Part shown: positions 1 to 8,860 of the stretch, one piece after another
Numbering within the stretch: the first letter of the stretch is position 1
Layout of the letters: every line of letters starts with the position of its first letter
Assembly (NCBI GenBank): GCA_047518265.1
Contig: JAKZRG010000039.1
Span: 1-64,000, forward strand
Origin: Oceanospirillum sp047518265
Lineage (GTDB): Bacteria; Pseudomonadota; Gammaproteobacteria; Pseudomonadales; Halomonadaceae
Length of the DNA stretch: 64,000 nt
Direction of reading: 5' to 3'
Position numbers and translations under genes: made by a program
The notes under the pieces: model-generated
What the model saw: only the letters and a program-made list of their open reading frames with translations
Database searches by the model: none
What the model was told of the DNA's origin: nothing

Positions 1-17
1 GCTTAACCGAGGAGCGC

Positions 18-45
18 ATCTTACAGCAATCTACCTCTGGGTCAA
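18..45 (-). promoter_or_regulatory. Stable-RNA type promoter reading out of the window
   Basis: Read on the minus strand there is a -35 box TTGACC (40-45) and a -10 box TAAGAT (18-23) with a 16-base spacer. A GCGC-rich discriminator follows at once and A/T-rich sequence lies upstream. This arrangement is typical of growth-rate-controlled tRNA and rRNA promoters in gammaproteobacteria. The transcribed gene would lie left of position 1, so its identity is inferred. Confidence 0.45.
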
Positions 46-145
46 CACTTATTTGAAATTAGATTTCAAAGGATTTTCAAAAAAACATTTAAAAATCAAA
101 GTGTTACCCGACTGCCGCGAAGCTTGTCCGTGACAGCGAGGGCGT

Positions 146-173
146 ATTATACGCAGCAAGAACCAAAGCACAA
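146..173 (-). promoter_or_regulatory. Upstream tandem promoter (P1-like) of the same stable-RNA unit
   Basis: The minus strand carries a perfect TATAAT (146-151) followed by ACGCCC, with a weak -35 TTGTGC (168-173) and a 16-base spacer. It sits about 128 bases upstream of the promoter at 18-45, similar to the P1/P2 spacing of rRNA operons. The poor -35 lowers confidence. Confidence 0.33.
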
Positions 174-343
174 CCCCTAAAAGCGAAGTTTTGTAAAAAA
201 CTTTCAGAACGGTATTTCACTCGGAGATATTAGGATGCATAGCAAAGAAGCAATGCAACCTCCACCCCGACACAAACCGTCATGCTAAAAGAGAAGTAAA
301 AAAAGAATAGATCAGTAGAGGTTTATTTGCAGATAAATCCAAT

Positions 344-373
344 AAAAAGCCTGAGCTTTCTCAGGCTTTTTTA
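344..373. terminator. Bidirectional Rho-independent terminator at the end of the prp operon
   Basis: The stem agcctga/tcaggct has a six-base loop and is flanked by an A run on the left and a T run on the right, so it can act in both directions. It lies 30 bases beyond the prpF stop codon and closes the minus-strand prp operon. Between it and the left edge only the promoters at 18-173 are visible. Confidence 0.85.
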
Positions 374-403
374 TCACTAGCTTATATCATCAAGATATAG
401 CCA

Positions 404-1585
404 TTAAAAAGTGTCACCCGGTATACGTACAAAGCCTTCCATCACAACACGAGCACTACGACTCATAACGGCCTTCTTAGCAGTCCAATCGCCATTAGCT
501 TTTTCTTCCGCTGCCGCACCAACACGTAATGTACCGGATGGATGACCAAAGGTTACCGAATCTCGCTCACCGCCACCGGCAGCCAGATTCACTAGAGTCC
601 CCCGTACAGCTGCTGCCGTAGCGATAGCCACTGAAGCCGTCCCCATCATGGCATGGTGTAACTTACCCATGGATAACGCACGAACACAGACATCAATACC
701 ATTAGCAGAGACTTGTTTGCCACTAGACGCTTCATAAGCAGTAGCAGGCGCCACAAATGCAATTTTAGGTGTATGCTGACGAGCCACCGCTTCAGAGATA
801 TCTGAAATCAGCCCCATTTTCACAGCACCATAGGCACGCATCGTTTCAAAACGCGCCAACACTTCCGCATCAGAGTTAATATCTTTCTGCAGCTCTGTAC
901 CTTTATAACCAATATCTTCTGCATTAACGAAGATTGTAGGAATGCCCGCATTAATCATGGTCGCTTTAAAGGTACCGACACCCGGCACTTCCAAATCATC
1001 TACCAGGTTACCCGTAGGGAACATGGAGCCTTCACCATCAGCTGGGTCCATAAATTCAACGACCACTTCTGCGGCAGGAAAGGTTACGCCGTCCAACTCA
1101 AAGTCACCGGTCTCTTGTACTTCACCGTTAGTGATGGGGATATGAGCAATAATGGTTTTTTTAATATTCTTCTGCCAGATACGAACAACACAGATACCAT
1201 TTTCAGGAATACGCTCTGGATCAACCAGACCACCACTAATCGCAAACGCACCAACAGCAGCGGTTAAGTTGCCGCAGTTACCGGACCAATCAACAAAGGC
1301 TTTGTTAATTGCAACCTGACCAAACAGATAATCCACATCATGATCCGGTTGAGTGCTTTTATCCAAAATCACAGTTTTAGATGTACTAGATGTTGCACCA
1401 CCCATACCATCAATCTGCTGCCCATATGGATCAGGACTACCAATGACACGCATCAGGATTTTATCTCTTGCCTCACCTGGCTCCTGCGCTACTTCTGGTA
1501 AATCCTGACGACGGAAAAATACACCTTTACTGGTGCCACCACGAATATAAGTCGCTGGAATTTTAATCTGAGGTACGTGTGCCAT
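404..1585 (-). CDS. prpF: 2-methylaconitate cis-trans isomerase PrpF
   Basis: This 393-residue protein belongs to the PrpF family, which has the diaminopimelate-epimerase/proline-racemase fold. PrpF isomerises 2-methylaconitate made by AcnD so that aconitase can finish the hydration to 2-methylisocitrate. Family signatures include GGTSKGVFF (about residues 16-24), MGGATSSTSK (61-70) and NCGNLTAA (103-110). The length is that of a complete PrpF. It is the last gene of the prp operon, 271 bases after acnD, followed by a strong terminator. PrpF always accompanies AcnD and is absent from operons that use PrpD. The start codon follows an AGGAC sequence about 10 bases upstream. Confidence 0.95.
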   Translation of the reverse strand: MAHVPQIKIPATYIRGGTSKGVFFRRQDLPEVAQEPGEARDKILMRVIGSPDPYGQQIDGMGGATSSTSKTVILDKSTQPDHDVDYLFGQVAINKAFVDWSGNCGNLTAAVGAFAISGGLVDPERIPENGICVVRIWQKNIKKTIIAHIPITNGEVQETGDFELDGVTFPAAEVVVEFMDPADGEGSMFPTGNLVDDLEVPGVGTFKATMINAGIPTIFVNAEDIGYKGTELQKDINSDAEVLARFETMRAYGAVKMGLISDISEAVARQHTPKIAFVAPATAYEASSGKQVSANGIDVCVRALSMGKLHHAMMGTASVAIATAAAVRGTLVNLAAGGGERDSVTFGHPSGTLRVGAAAEEKANGDWTAKKAVMSRSARVVMEGFVRIPGDTF

Positions 1586-1856
1586 ATTTGTATTGTCCTG
1601 TATAACTGGGCGGTACTGTTGTTTTAATCAATATCTACCGCGATTCAGAAAACGTTTAAGAGTATTGAACTGACGACAACTTGATATCGCTAGCTAACAT
1701 TCTTAAAAGATCTCAATAAAGATGAGATAAGAATCGATCCGCTGCACGCCATAAGAGAATGGCAATACAACGGATTGATTGATCGTTACCGATGATCACC
1801 AGGCTTATGACTGGCAACCATCAGAGATCTCATACCTAAAAGCTCAGCCTAATAAA

Positions 1857-4466
1857 TTAAGCATTACCTTCTAGGAAGTCTTTTGCGAAACGCTGCAGTA
1901 CACCGCCCGCTTCATAAACGGATACTTCTTCTGCAGTATCCAGTCTACAAGTCACAGGTACTTTAACGGTTTCACCGTTGGCACGATTAATGATCACAGT
2001 AAGATCGGCACCTGGAGACAGGTCACCTTCCACATCGTAAGTTTCTGTGCCATCGATACCGTAAGTTTCACGAGTATCACCGGCTTTAAACTCAAGAGGC
2101 AAGACACCCATACCCACTAGGTTAGTACGGTGAATACGCTCAAAACCTTCTGCAACGATGGTTTCAACACCGGCCAGACGCACACCTTTCGCCGCCCAGT
2201 CACGGGAAGAACCCTGACCATAGTCAGCACCCGCAATAATGATCAGCGGTTGCTTACGATCCATGTAAGTTTCAATAGCTTCCCACATGCGACTTTCAGT
2301 ACCTTCTGGCTCGATACGTGCCAGAGAACCCTGCTTCACATCGCCATTTGCATCGCGACACATTTCGTTCAGCAGTTTAGGGTTAGCAAAGGTTGCACGC
2401 TGTGCCGTCAGGTGGTCACCACGGTGAGTAGCGTAAGAGTTATAATCTTCTTCCGGCAGCCCCATCTTGGCACAGTATTCACCAGCAGCACTGGATGCCT
2501 GAATCGCATTGGATGGCGACAGGTGATCTGTGGTGATATTATCACCCAGAACAGCCAGAGGACGCATACCCTTCATGGTACGCTCACCGGCCAAAGCACC
2601 TTCCCAGTATGGAGGACGACGAATATAAGTCGTCTGTGGACGCCAGTCATACAGCGGGCTCTCAGACTTCTCTACCGCACCCAGATCAAACATAGGGATA
2701 TAGATCTGCTTGAACTGCTCAGGCTTAACGGCCTTAGCAACAATGGCATCGATCTCTTCATCACTAGGCCAGATATCTTTCAGCGTAACCGGGTTACCCT
2801 CTTGGTCATTACCCAGAACATCTTTTTCGATATCAAAACGCATCGTACCAGCGATAGCGTAGGCTACAACCAATGGAGGAGATGCTAGGAATGCCTGCTT
2901 AGCATGGGGATGAATACGACCGTCGAAATTACGGTTACCGGATAGTACTGCCGTCGAGTACAGATCACGATCAATAATTTCTTGCTGGATAACAGGGTCC
3001 AGAGCACCACTCATACCGTTACAAGTAGTACAAGCATAAGCCACGATACCGAAGCCTAGCTTTTCCATTTCAGGCAGTAGGCCCGCTTCTTCTAGATACA
3101 GTTTGGCAACTTTAGAACCTGGAGCAAAGGAAGACTTAACCCAAGGTTTACGTACTAGACCCAGCTCATTGGCTTTTTTAGCCACCAGGCCAGCAGCCAC
3201 AACGTTGCGCGGATTAGAGGTATTAGTACAAGAGGTGATCGCCGCGATAATTACCGCACCATCAGGCATCTTACCATCGGCTTCTTCTGCTTTAGCCGCT
3301 GCCAGCATCTCATCACCAGCAATACCACGGTTTACCAGATCAGAAGTCGGCAAACGACGGTGCGGGTTAGAAGGACCCGCCATATTACGGCATACAGTAG
3401 ACAGATCGAATTCCAGTACACGCTTATATTCAGCTTCTACCAGATCATCTGCCCACAGGCCAGTTTCTTTTGCGTACTGTTCAACCAGAGCAACCTGTTC
3501 AGGTTCACGACCGGTCAGCTTCAGATAATCAATGGTCTGCTCATCGATATAGAACATACCCGCAGACGCGCCATACTCTGGCGTCATGTTAGACAGTGTG
3601 GCACGGTCACCAATAGACAGAGAGGCAGCACCTTCACCAAAGAATTCCAGATAAGCAGAAACCACTTTCTCGTTACGCAGGAATTCGGTCATCGCCAGCG
3701 CAATATCCGTCGCCGTGATACCTGGCTGACGCTCACCAACAATCTTAACACCGACAATCTCAGGCAGGCGCATCATAGATGGACGACCCAGCATGACGGT
3801 TTCAGCTTCCAGACCACCGACACCGATAGCGATAACACCCAGCGCATCAACGTGCGGCGTATGAGAGTCCGTACCGACACAAGTATCAGGATATGCCACA
3901 CCATCACGCGCCTGAATCACTGGTGACATCTTCTCCAGATTGATCTGGTGCATGATGCCATTACCGGCAGGGATCACATCAACGTTATCAAACGCAGTCT
4001 TACACCACTCGATAAAGTGGAAACGGTCATCGTTACGACGATCTTCAATGGCACGGTTTTTTTCGAATGCATCGGGATCAAAACCCGCCGCTTCAACAGC
4101 CAGAGAGTGATCAACAATCAGCTGAGTTGGCACAACAGGGTTTACCTTAGAAGGATCACCACCTTGATCAGCAATCGCATCTCGCAGACCGGCTAGATCG
4201 ACCAGAGCGGTCTGCCCCAGAATATCGTGACAAACAACACGAGCCGGATACCAAGGGAAATCCAGATCTTGTTTGCATTCGATCAACTGTTTTAAGGAAT
4301 CAGTTAAAGAAGCGGGATCACAACGACGCACCAGCTGTTCAGCCAGTACGCGGGAGGTGTAGTTTAATTTGGCATATGAGCCAGACTGAATCTCTTCAAC
4401 CGCTGCACGGGTATCAAAATAATCTAGAGCGGTGCCGGTCAGGGATTTACGGTATTGTGTGTTCAT
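1857..4466 (-). CDS. acnD: Fe/S-dependent 2-methylcitrate dehydratase AcnD
   Basis: This 869-residue aconitase-superfamily enzyme dehydrates 2-methylcitrate to 2-methylaconitate in the methylcitrate cycle. The aconitase signatures are intact: DTCVGTDSHTPH (about 194-205), SCTNTSNP (412-419) with the first cluster cysteine, and CTTCNG (479-484) with the other two [4Fe-4S] ligands. A C-terminal swivel domain with GADYGQGSSRDW is present. Its length and its position between prpC and prpF separate AcnD from housekeeping aconitases AcnA and AcnB. A 10-base-pair hairpin (4591-4614) lies in the gap upstream, and no promoter is obvious there. The product is made in the cytoplasm and needs an iron-sulfur cluster. 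Confidence 0.95.
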   Translation of the reverse strand: MNTQYRKSLTGTALDYFDTRAAVEEIQSGSYAKLNYTSRVLAEQLVRRCDPASLTDSLKQLIECKQDLDFPWYPARVVCHDILGQTALVDLAGLRDAIADQGGDPSKVNPVVPTQLIVDHSLAVEAAGFDPDAFEKNRAIEDRRNDDRFHFIEWCKTAFDNVDVIPAGNGIMHQINLEKMSPVIQARDGVAYPDTCVGTDSHTPHVDALGVIAIGVGGLEAETVMLGRPSMMRLPEIVGVKIVGERQPGITATDIALAMTEFLRNEKVVSAYLEFFGEGAASLSIGDRATLSNMTPEYGASAGMFYIDEQTIDYLKLTGREPEQVALVEQYAKETGLWADDLVEAEYKRVLEFDLSTVCRNMAGPSNPHRRLPTSDLVNRGIAGDEMLAAAKAEEADGKMPDGAVIIAAITSCTNTSNPRNVVAAGLVAKKANELGLVRKPWVKSSFAPGSKVAKLYLEEAGLLPEMEKLGFGIVAYACTTCNGMSGALDPVIQQEIIDRDLYSTAVLSGNRNFDGRIHPHAKQAFLASPPLVVAYAIAGTMRFDIEKDVLGNDQEGNPVTLKDIWPSDEEIDAIVAKAVKPEQFKQIYIPMFDLGAVEKSESPLYDWRPQTTYIRRPPYWEGALAGERTMKGMRPLAVLGDNITTDHLSPSNAIQASSAAGEYCAKMGLPEEDYNSYATHRGDHLTAQRATFANPKLLNEMCRDANGDVKQGSLARIEPEGTESRMWEAIETYMDRKQPLIIIAGADYGQGSSRDWAAKGVRLAGVETIVAEGFERIHRTNLVGMGVLPLEFKAGDTRETYGIDGTETYDVEGDLSPGADLTVIINRANGETVKVPVTCRLDTAEEVSVYEAGGVLQRFAKDFLEGNA

Positions 4467-4590
4467 AACGTCGGGAATCCGTCGAAAAGTGGTCAGAGAG
4501 GGAAGTCAGGCGTGAACCAGGGGCTCAGGCCGTCTCCCCTTTTCTTAAATCTTAAAATATCGCCACATCAAGCTAATCAGGTTATTAGCT

Positions 4591-4614
4591 CGGCTACCGG
4601 AAAACCGGTAGCCG
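4591..4614 (-). promoter_or_regulatory. Intercistronic hairpin between prpC and acnD
   Basis: A perfect 10-base-pair stem (cggctaccgg / ccggtagccg) closes a four-base loop in the 211-base gap between prpC and acnD. No U tract follows on the minus strand, so it is not a normal terminator. A role in mRNA stability or segmental expression of the operon is likely but inferred. Confidence 0.5.
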
Positions 4615-4677
4615 TAATAAAAAAGGCAGGGGCTAAGGGCAGTAGAGGCAAGTATCGTATCCGGCCCCGCCTTAAAA

Positions 4678-5805
4678 TCAGTCGCGGTCTTCGATAGCAA
4701 CCCAATCTGCAGTCTCTGGGCCAGTATAGTCGGCACTTGGACGGATAATACGGTTGTTAGCACGCTGTTCCATTACGTGCGCAGTCCAACCGGATGCACG
4801 GGAACATACGAAGATCGGAGTAAACAGTTTAGTCGGAATATCCATAAAGTGATAAGCCGATGCATGGAAGAAATCAGCATTACAGAACAGCTTCTTCTCA
4901 CGCCACATAACCGCTTCAACACGTTCAGAAACCGCATATAGGTGAGTATCACCTACTTGTGCAGATAGCTTCTCAGACCATGCTTTAATAATGGCATTAC
5001 GAGGATCAGACTCACGATAAATCGCGTGACCGAAGCCCATGATCTTATCTTTACGCTCCAGCATACCCATGATCGCTTCTTCAGCTTCGTCTGCAGACTT
5101 CCACTGTTGAATCATATCCATGGCGGCTTCGTTTGCACCGCCGTGCAGAGGACCACGCAGAGAGCCAATAGCCGCAGTTACACAGCTATGAATATCAGAT
5201 AGCGTAGAAGCACACACACGGGCCGTAAAGGTCGACGCGTTGAACTCATGCTCAGCATATAAGATCAAAGAAGCGTGCATCACCTCTACATGCAGAGGCT
5301 CCGGCTTCTTATCATGCAGCGTCCACAGGAACTGCTCAGCGATAGAGTCAGCATCCGTTTCTACATTGATACGCTTGCCGTTATGGCTAAAGTTGTACCA
5401 GTAGTTAATGATACCTGGGAAAGCCGCCATCATACGGTCGATATGATCGGTCTGCTCAGAGAAATCATTCTCTGTTTCCAGGTTACCCAGCATAGAAATA
5501 CCGGTACGCATCACATCCATCGGATGAGCGTCTGCTGGAATCTGTTCCAGAACCACTTTCAGTGCTTCAGGCAATGCACGCAGATTTTTCAGCTTAGCCA
5601 TGTAAGCATCCAGCTCTGCCTGATTTGGCAGCTTGCCGTAGGCTAACAGGTAGGATACTTCTTCAAACTGGGCTTTTTCAGCCAGCTCTTTCATGTCATA
5701 ACCGCGATAGGTCAGACCTGCACCGGTTTGACCAACAGTACACAGTGCCGTTTCGCCTGCAGACTGACCACGCAGGCCAGCGCCACCAATTTTCTTATCT
5801 ACCAT
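4678..5805 (-). CDS. prpC: 2-methylcitrate synthase PrpC
   Basis: This 375-residue citrate-synthase family enzyme condenses propionyl-CoA with oxaloacetate to give 2-methylcitrate. The active-site histidine regions GPLHGGANE and GFGHAIYRESDPR are visible, and the C-terminal SADYTGPE is typical of the methylcitrate subgroup. The length matches PrpC and is shorter than the hexameric GltA-type citrate synthases. The start has an excellent AAAGGAG ribosome-binding site. It lies between prpB and acnD in the same orientation and is probably transcribed from the promoter of the GntR gene, although the 159-base gap to prpB could hide an internal signal. Confidence 0.95.
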   Translation of the reverse strand: MVDKKIGGAGLRGQSAGETALCTVGQTGAGLTYRGYDMKELAEKAQFEEVSYLLAYGKLPNQAELDAYMAKLKNLRALPEALKVVLEQIPADAHPMDVMRTGISMLGNLETENDFSEQTDHIDRMMAAFPGIINYWYNFSHNGKRINVETDADSIAEQFLWTLHDKKPEPLHVEVMHASLILYAEHEFNASTFTARVCASTLSDIHSCVTAAIGSLRGPLHGGANEAAMDMIQQWKSADEAEEAIMGMLERKDKIMGFGHAIYRESDPRNAIIKAWSEKLSAQVGDTHLYAVSERVEAVMWREKKLFCNADFFHASAYHFMDIPTKLFTPIFVCSRASGWTAHVMEQRANNRIIRPSADYTGPETADWVAIEDRD

Positions 5806-5964
5806 TACTATGCTCCTTTGCGACCGCCAGAGTCAGATTATTTTTATTTAATATTCCAATTGAGATAGGCACTAAAATTAAAGACTTCTGCTATTCTCCA
5901 GCGTTTGGCCGAAAAATAGCAGGCTCTTATTTCAGAGCTCTTTTGTACAATTGCGTAACAGGTA

Positions 5965-6855
5965 TTACTTATTTTTGCCTTCAGCAAACAGAGCATCTAG
6001 CTTCTGCTCGAAGTCGTGGTAGTTCAAGAAATCATACAGTTCCATACGAGTCTGCATGGTATCTACTACTGCCTTTTGATCGCCATCACGTAGCAGAGCT
6101 TCATAAACATTCAGAGCAGCTTTGTTTGCCGCACGGAAAGCAGACAGTGGGTACAGCACCATAGTTGCGCCATTTTCTGCCAACTCTTCAGTGTTGAACA
6201 AAGGCGTTGCACCAAACTCAGTGATGTTAGCCAACAGATGAGCACCATTAATGCCATCAGAGAACGCTTTATAGTCATCCAGAGTATGTACGGCTTCAGC
6301 AAAGATACCGTCAGCACCGGCTTCTAAACATGCTTGCGCACGTTCTACTGCTGCATCTAGACCTTCCATCTGGAACGCATCAGTACGTGCCATTACGAAG
6401 AAATCATCATCTGTACGTGCATCAACCGCTGCTTTAACACGATCAACCATCTCTTGCAGAGAAACGATCTCTTTATTAGGACGGTGACCACAACGTTTCT
6501 GTGCAATCTGGTCTTCAATATGAACCGCAGCAGCACCCGCCTTGATCATCTCTTTAACAGTACGAGAGATGTTAAATGCGCCACCCCAGCCTGTATCAAT
6601 ATCAACCATCAGAGGTGTATCAACGGCACTGGTAATACGATTAACGTCAGCCAATACATCATTTAAAGAAGTCATACCCAGATCAGGCAGACCGTAAGAG
6701 TGGTTTGCAACACCGCCACCTGACAGATAAATCGCTTTGTGGCCTACACGCTCAGCCATCATGGCGTGATAAGCGTTAGTCGTACCAACAATCTGTAGTG
6801 GATTTGTTTCGGCCAGTGCTTTACGGAAGCGGGCACCCGCAGTCAGCTTAGTCAT
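5965..6855 (-). CDS. prpB: 2-methylisocitrate lyase PrpB
   Basis: This 296-residue isocitrate-lyase/PEP-mutase superfamily enzyme cleaves 2-methylisocitrate to pyruvate and succinate, the last step of the cycle. Visible signatures are the catalytic-loop motif KRCGHRPNK (about residue 120), the metal-binding DIDTGWGG and the substrate-region MARTDAF. The length is that of a complete PrpB. It starts only 19 bases after the stop of the GntR regulator, so the two genes are cotranscribed. An AAGGAATG sequence just before the ATG is the ribosome-binding site. Confidence 0.95.
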   Translation of the reverse strand: MTKLTAGARFRKALAETNPLQIVGTTNAYHAMMAERVGHKAIYLSGGGVANHSYGLPDLGMTSLNDVLADVNRITSAVDTPLMVDIDTGWGGAFNISRTVKEMIKAGAAAVHIEDQIAQKRCGHRPNKEIVSLQEMVDRVKAAVDARTDDDFFVMARTDAFQMEGLDAAVERAQACLEAGADGIFAEAVHTLDDYKAFSDGINGAHLLANITEFGATPLFNTEELAENGATMVLYPLSAFRAANKAALNVYEALLRDGDQKAVVDTMQTRMELYDFLNYHDFEQKLDALFAEGKNK

Positions 6856-6874
6856 GGGTCATTCCTTCTTAGGA

Positions 6875-7600
6875 TTATTCTGTTTGGGATTCACGCAGAC
6901 GTTTTTCTACATTTTTACGCGAAGCGCTAATATGTCTACGCATTAACATTTCAGCCAGTTCCTCATCCCTCTGCTCAATGGCATCCACGATTCTGTGGTG
7001 CTCCTCAAACGCCCTTTTTGGACGTGAGCTGGAGGCGCTGAACTGATAGCGGTACATCCGAACCAAATGGTAAAGCTCACCGCATAACAGCTCGGTTAAC
7101 TTCTCATTTTTACTTCCAAGTACAATTCGGAAGTGGAAATCCAGATCACCTTCTTTCTGGTAGTAAGCAGTTCCTTCTTGCAACTCTGACGCCTGTTCAT
7201 GTCGCGCCAAAAGCTCTTTAAGCCCTGCTATCTCATCTAATGTCATATTACGAGCGGCTAGACGACAGGCCATGCCTTCCATCGCCTCACGAACATCATA
7301 GATATCCAACAGCTCTTCATACGAAAGTGAAACCACCCGTGCACCTACATGAGGAACACGTTTAATCAGCCGGCGGCCTTCTAATCGGCGAATAGCCTCT
7401 CTTAGGGGACCTCGACTAATACCGTATTGTTTTGCCAAACCCGGCTCAGTAATCTTGCTACCCGGTGGTATATCACCTTTTACTATCGCGGTTTGAATCT
7501 TCTCAAACACTTGATCAGCCAGGGTGCGAGCTTCACCCTCTTCGTATGCATACGGAACGTCTGATGTAGTCAAAGTGTTCTTCTTATTAATTGTCGACAA
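6875..7600 (-). CDS. GntR-family (FadR/FCD subfamily) regulator of the prp operon
   Basis: This 241-residue protein has an N-terminal winged helix-turn-helix (about residues 28-95, with the GntR signature LAKQYGISRGPLREAIRRLE) and an all-helical FCD effector domain (about 100-225). It is the first gene of the prp operon and overlaps or directly abuts TTGTCGACAA-type palindromes, which suits an autoregulated repressor that responds to a methylcitrate-cycle intermediate. The start given is a TTG at 7600, inside a palindrome. A second TTG at 7573 follows AAGAAG and is a reasonable alternative, so the exact start is uncertain. The ligand cannot be deduced from sequence. Confidence 0.88.
   Translation of the reverse strand: MSTINKKNTLTTSDVPYAYEEGEARTLADQVFEKIQTAIVKGDIPPGSKITEPGLAKQYGISRGPLREAIRRLEGRRLIKRVPHVGARVVSLSYEELLDIYDVREAMEGMACRLAARNMTLDEIAGLKELLARHEQASELQEGTAYYQKEGDLDFHFRIVLGSKNEKLTELLCGELYHLVRMYRYQFSASSSRPKRAFEEHHRIVDAIEQRDEELAEMLMRRHISASRKNVEKRLRESQTE
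7591..7600. promoter_or_regulatory. GntR operator-like palindrome at the gntR start
   Basis: This is a perfect TTGTCGACAA palindrome, extended to ATTGTCGACAAT (7590-7601). It fits the GT-N-AC core recognised by FadR-subfamily GntR proteins. Its overlap with the translation start of the adjacent gntR gene suggests autoregulation. Confidence 0.6.
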
Positions 7601-7664
7601 TCTTCTTGTTGGAGTGAACTTTAGACACTCCAGATAAGATCGTCAAGCTGAACCAAAGTATAAT

Positions 7665-7674
7665 TTGTCAACAA
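7665..7674. promoter_or_regulatory. GntR operator-like site upstream of gntR
   Basis: TTGTCAACAA differs by one base from the palindrome at 7591. It lies 65 bases upstream of the gntR start, where the prp promoter is expected. Confidence 0.5.
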
Positions 7675-7771
7675 TCCAAGACATGTCCAACCATGAAAAT
7701 ATATCTTTCTCTTTATTTTCAATTAGTTACAAGAAATAAAGAAACGCAACCGACCGGTCACTCTCGGGAGA

Positions 7772-7812
7772 TTGTCGACCATTTATTGTAGACAATTATA
7801 TTTTGTCGACAC
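7772..7812. promoter_or_regulatory. Three further GntR operator-like sites
   Basis: TTGTCGACCA (7772-7781), TTGTAGACAA (7786-7795) and TTGTCGACAC (7803-7812) follow one another with 14-17-base spacing. The last lies inside the 3' end of the hydrolase gene. With the two sites closer to gntR this makes five related sites within about 220 bases. Confidence 0.5.
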
Positions 7813-8665
7813 TTCTTTCTAAAATATCAGCAATTCGAGAGGGTTTCTGAAAAGGTAATGAATGATCTGCACCTACTATTTCATGATACTCCCAACTATC
7901 ATGCTGCTCAGATTGCCTTTGATGACACTGTTTCATTGTGTCTAAGCTTTTTTTACCCACAAAACTGATGACATCTTTTTGTGCGGCAAATAATTGATCG
8001 CGATCCAAACGCTGCACGGCATCAGTTACGGCATCAAGGGCATAGGAAAATCCTTTAGCCCGATGCTTCAAACGATGTACTGTGGCATGTTCCACTCGCA
8101 ACGACTTAGATCTACGGGGTGAAATCTGATCCAAAAACTGAGTAATGCCTGCATCAGGATCACTAGCATCTCGCATCATATTGGCCGCAGCGGAATAGGA
8201 TTCGCGCACTTGACGCATTTCTGTCAAATCCACTCGCTCCATAAAAGCAGGCTCTAAAAGATAAGTCTTATTAAACGCACCAGGCCTCTGTTGCTTTAAT
8301 AGCATCGCCGTTAGACCACCAAAAGAATACCCCGCCAGATCCATCTCACACCAAGAAAGATGATCCAATAAAGCAGAGATGTCCTCTACCACAGATTCAA
8401 TACTGAACGGTTTTTCTTCACATACCAGCTCATCTGATAGAGGTAAGCTCCGCCCCATACCTCTTAGATCAGGTACTAGAAACTCACTCCAACCATGCAA
8501 ACGGTGTAATGTCGGCTCCCAAGTAAAAGCGCCATCTACCCCCGCACCATGCAACATCAACATGCGTCGCCCACTGGTCTGGTGTGGGTTGCGGTATAAA
8601 CGATAAAACATTTGGTAATCGGCTACAGACAGGGTTCCTGTCTGGCACTGATAATGTTCTGCCAT
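7796..8665 (-). CDS. Alpha/beta hydrolase
   Basis: This 289-residue protein has the alpha/beta-hydrolase fold: an oxyanion-region LHGAG near residue 40, a DLRGMGRS strand, the nucleophile elbow GYSFGG near residue 118 and a C-terminal catalytic-histidine segment GADHS near residue 265. The substrate cannot be deduced. Candidates range from esters to acyl-CoA or ring-cleavage products. It is transcribed toward the prp operon, and its 3' end carries one of the GntR-type operators. The start codon at 8665 is preceded by AAGGAGAAAGC, a good ribosome-binding site. No terminator separates it from gntR, so read-through into the prp operon is possible. Confidence 0.85.
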   Translation of the reverse strand: MAEHYQCQTGTLSVADYQMFYRLYRNPHQTSGRRMLMLHGAGVDGAFTWEPTLHRLHGWSEFLVPDLRGMGRSLPLSDELVCEEKPFSIESVVEDISALLDHLSWCEMDLAGYSFGGLTAMLLKQQRPGAFNKTYLLEPAFMERVDLTEMRQVRESYSAAANMMRDASDPDAGITQFLDQISPRRSKSLRVEHATVHRLKHRAKGFSYALDAVTDAVQRLDRDQLFAAQKDVISFVGKKSLDTMKQCHQRQSEQHDSWEYHEIVGADHSLPFQKPSRIADILERSVDKI

Positions 8666-8860
8666 GCTTTCTCCTTATCAATGCGGTTCATCTAAATTCC
8701 ACCTAAACAATACAGTGAATATCAATTTATAAAATCACTCTACGAGTGTAATCCAGCGCAATAATACAACTAACCAGCGTTGTAAATACGATGAAAGATA
8801 GGCTGAACCGGTAAAAATGTTTAGAATAGCGCGTTTTGCTAAGCAGCCGCTCTATTATCT

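Noticed and set aside
2130..2888. Plus-strand frame of 252 codons inside acnD
   Set aside because: It lies antisense to a clear, complete acnD and has no ribosome-binding site or recognisable protein features. The same holds for the frames at 3103-3528, 3360-3926 and 3948-4196.
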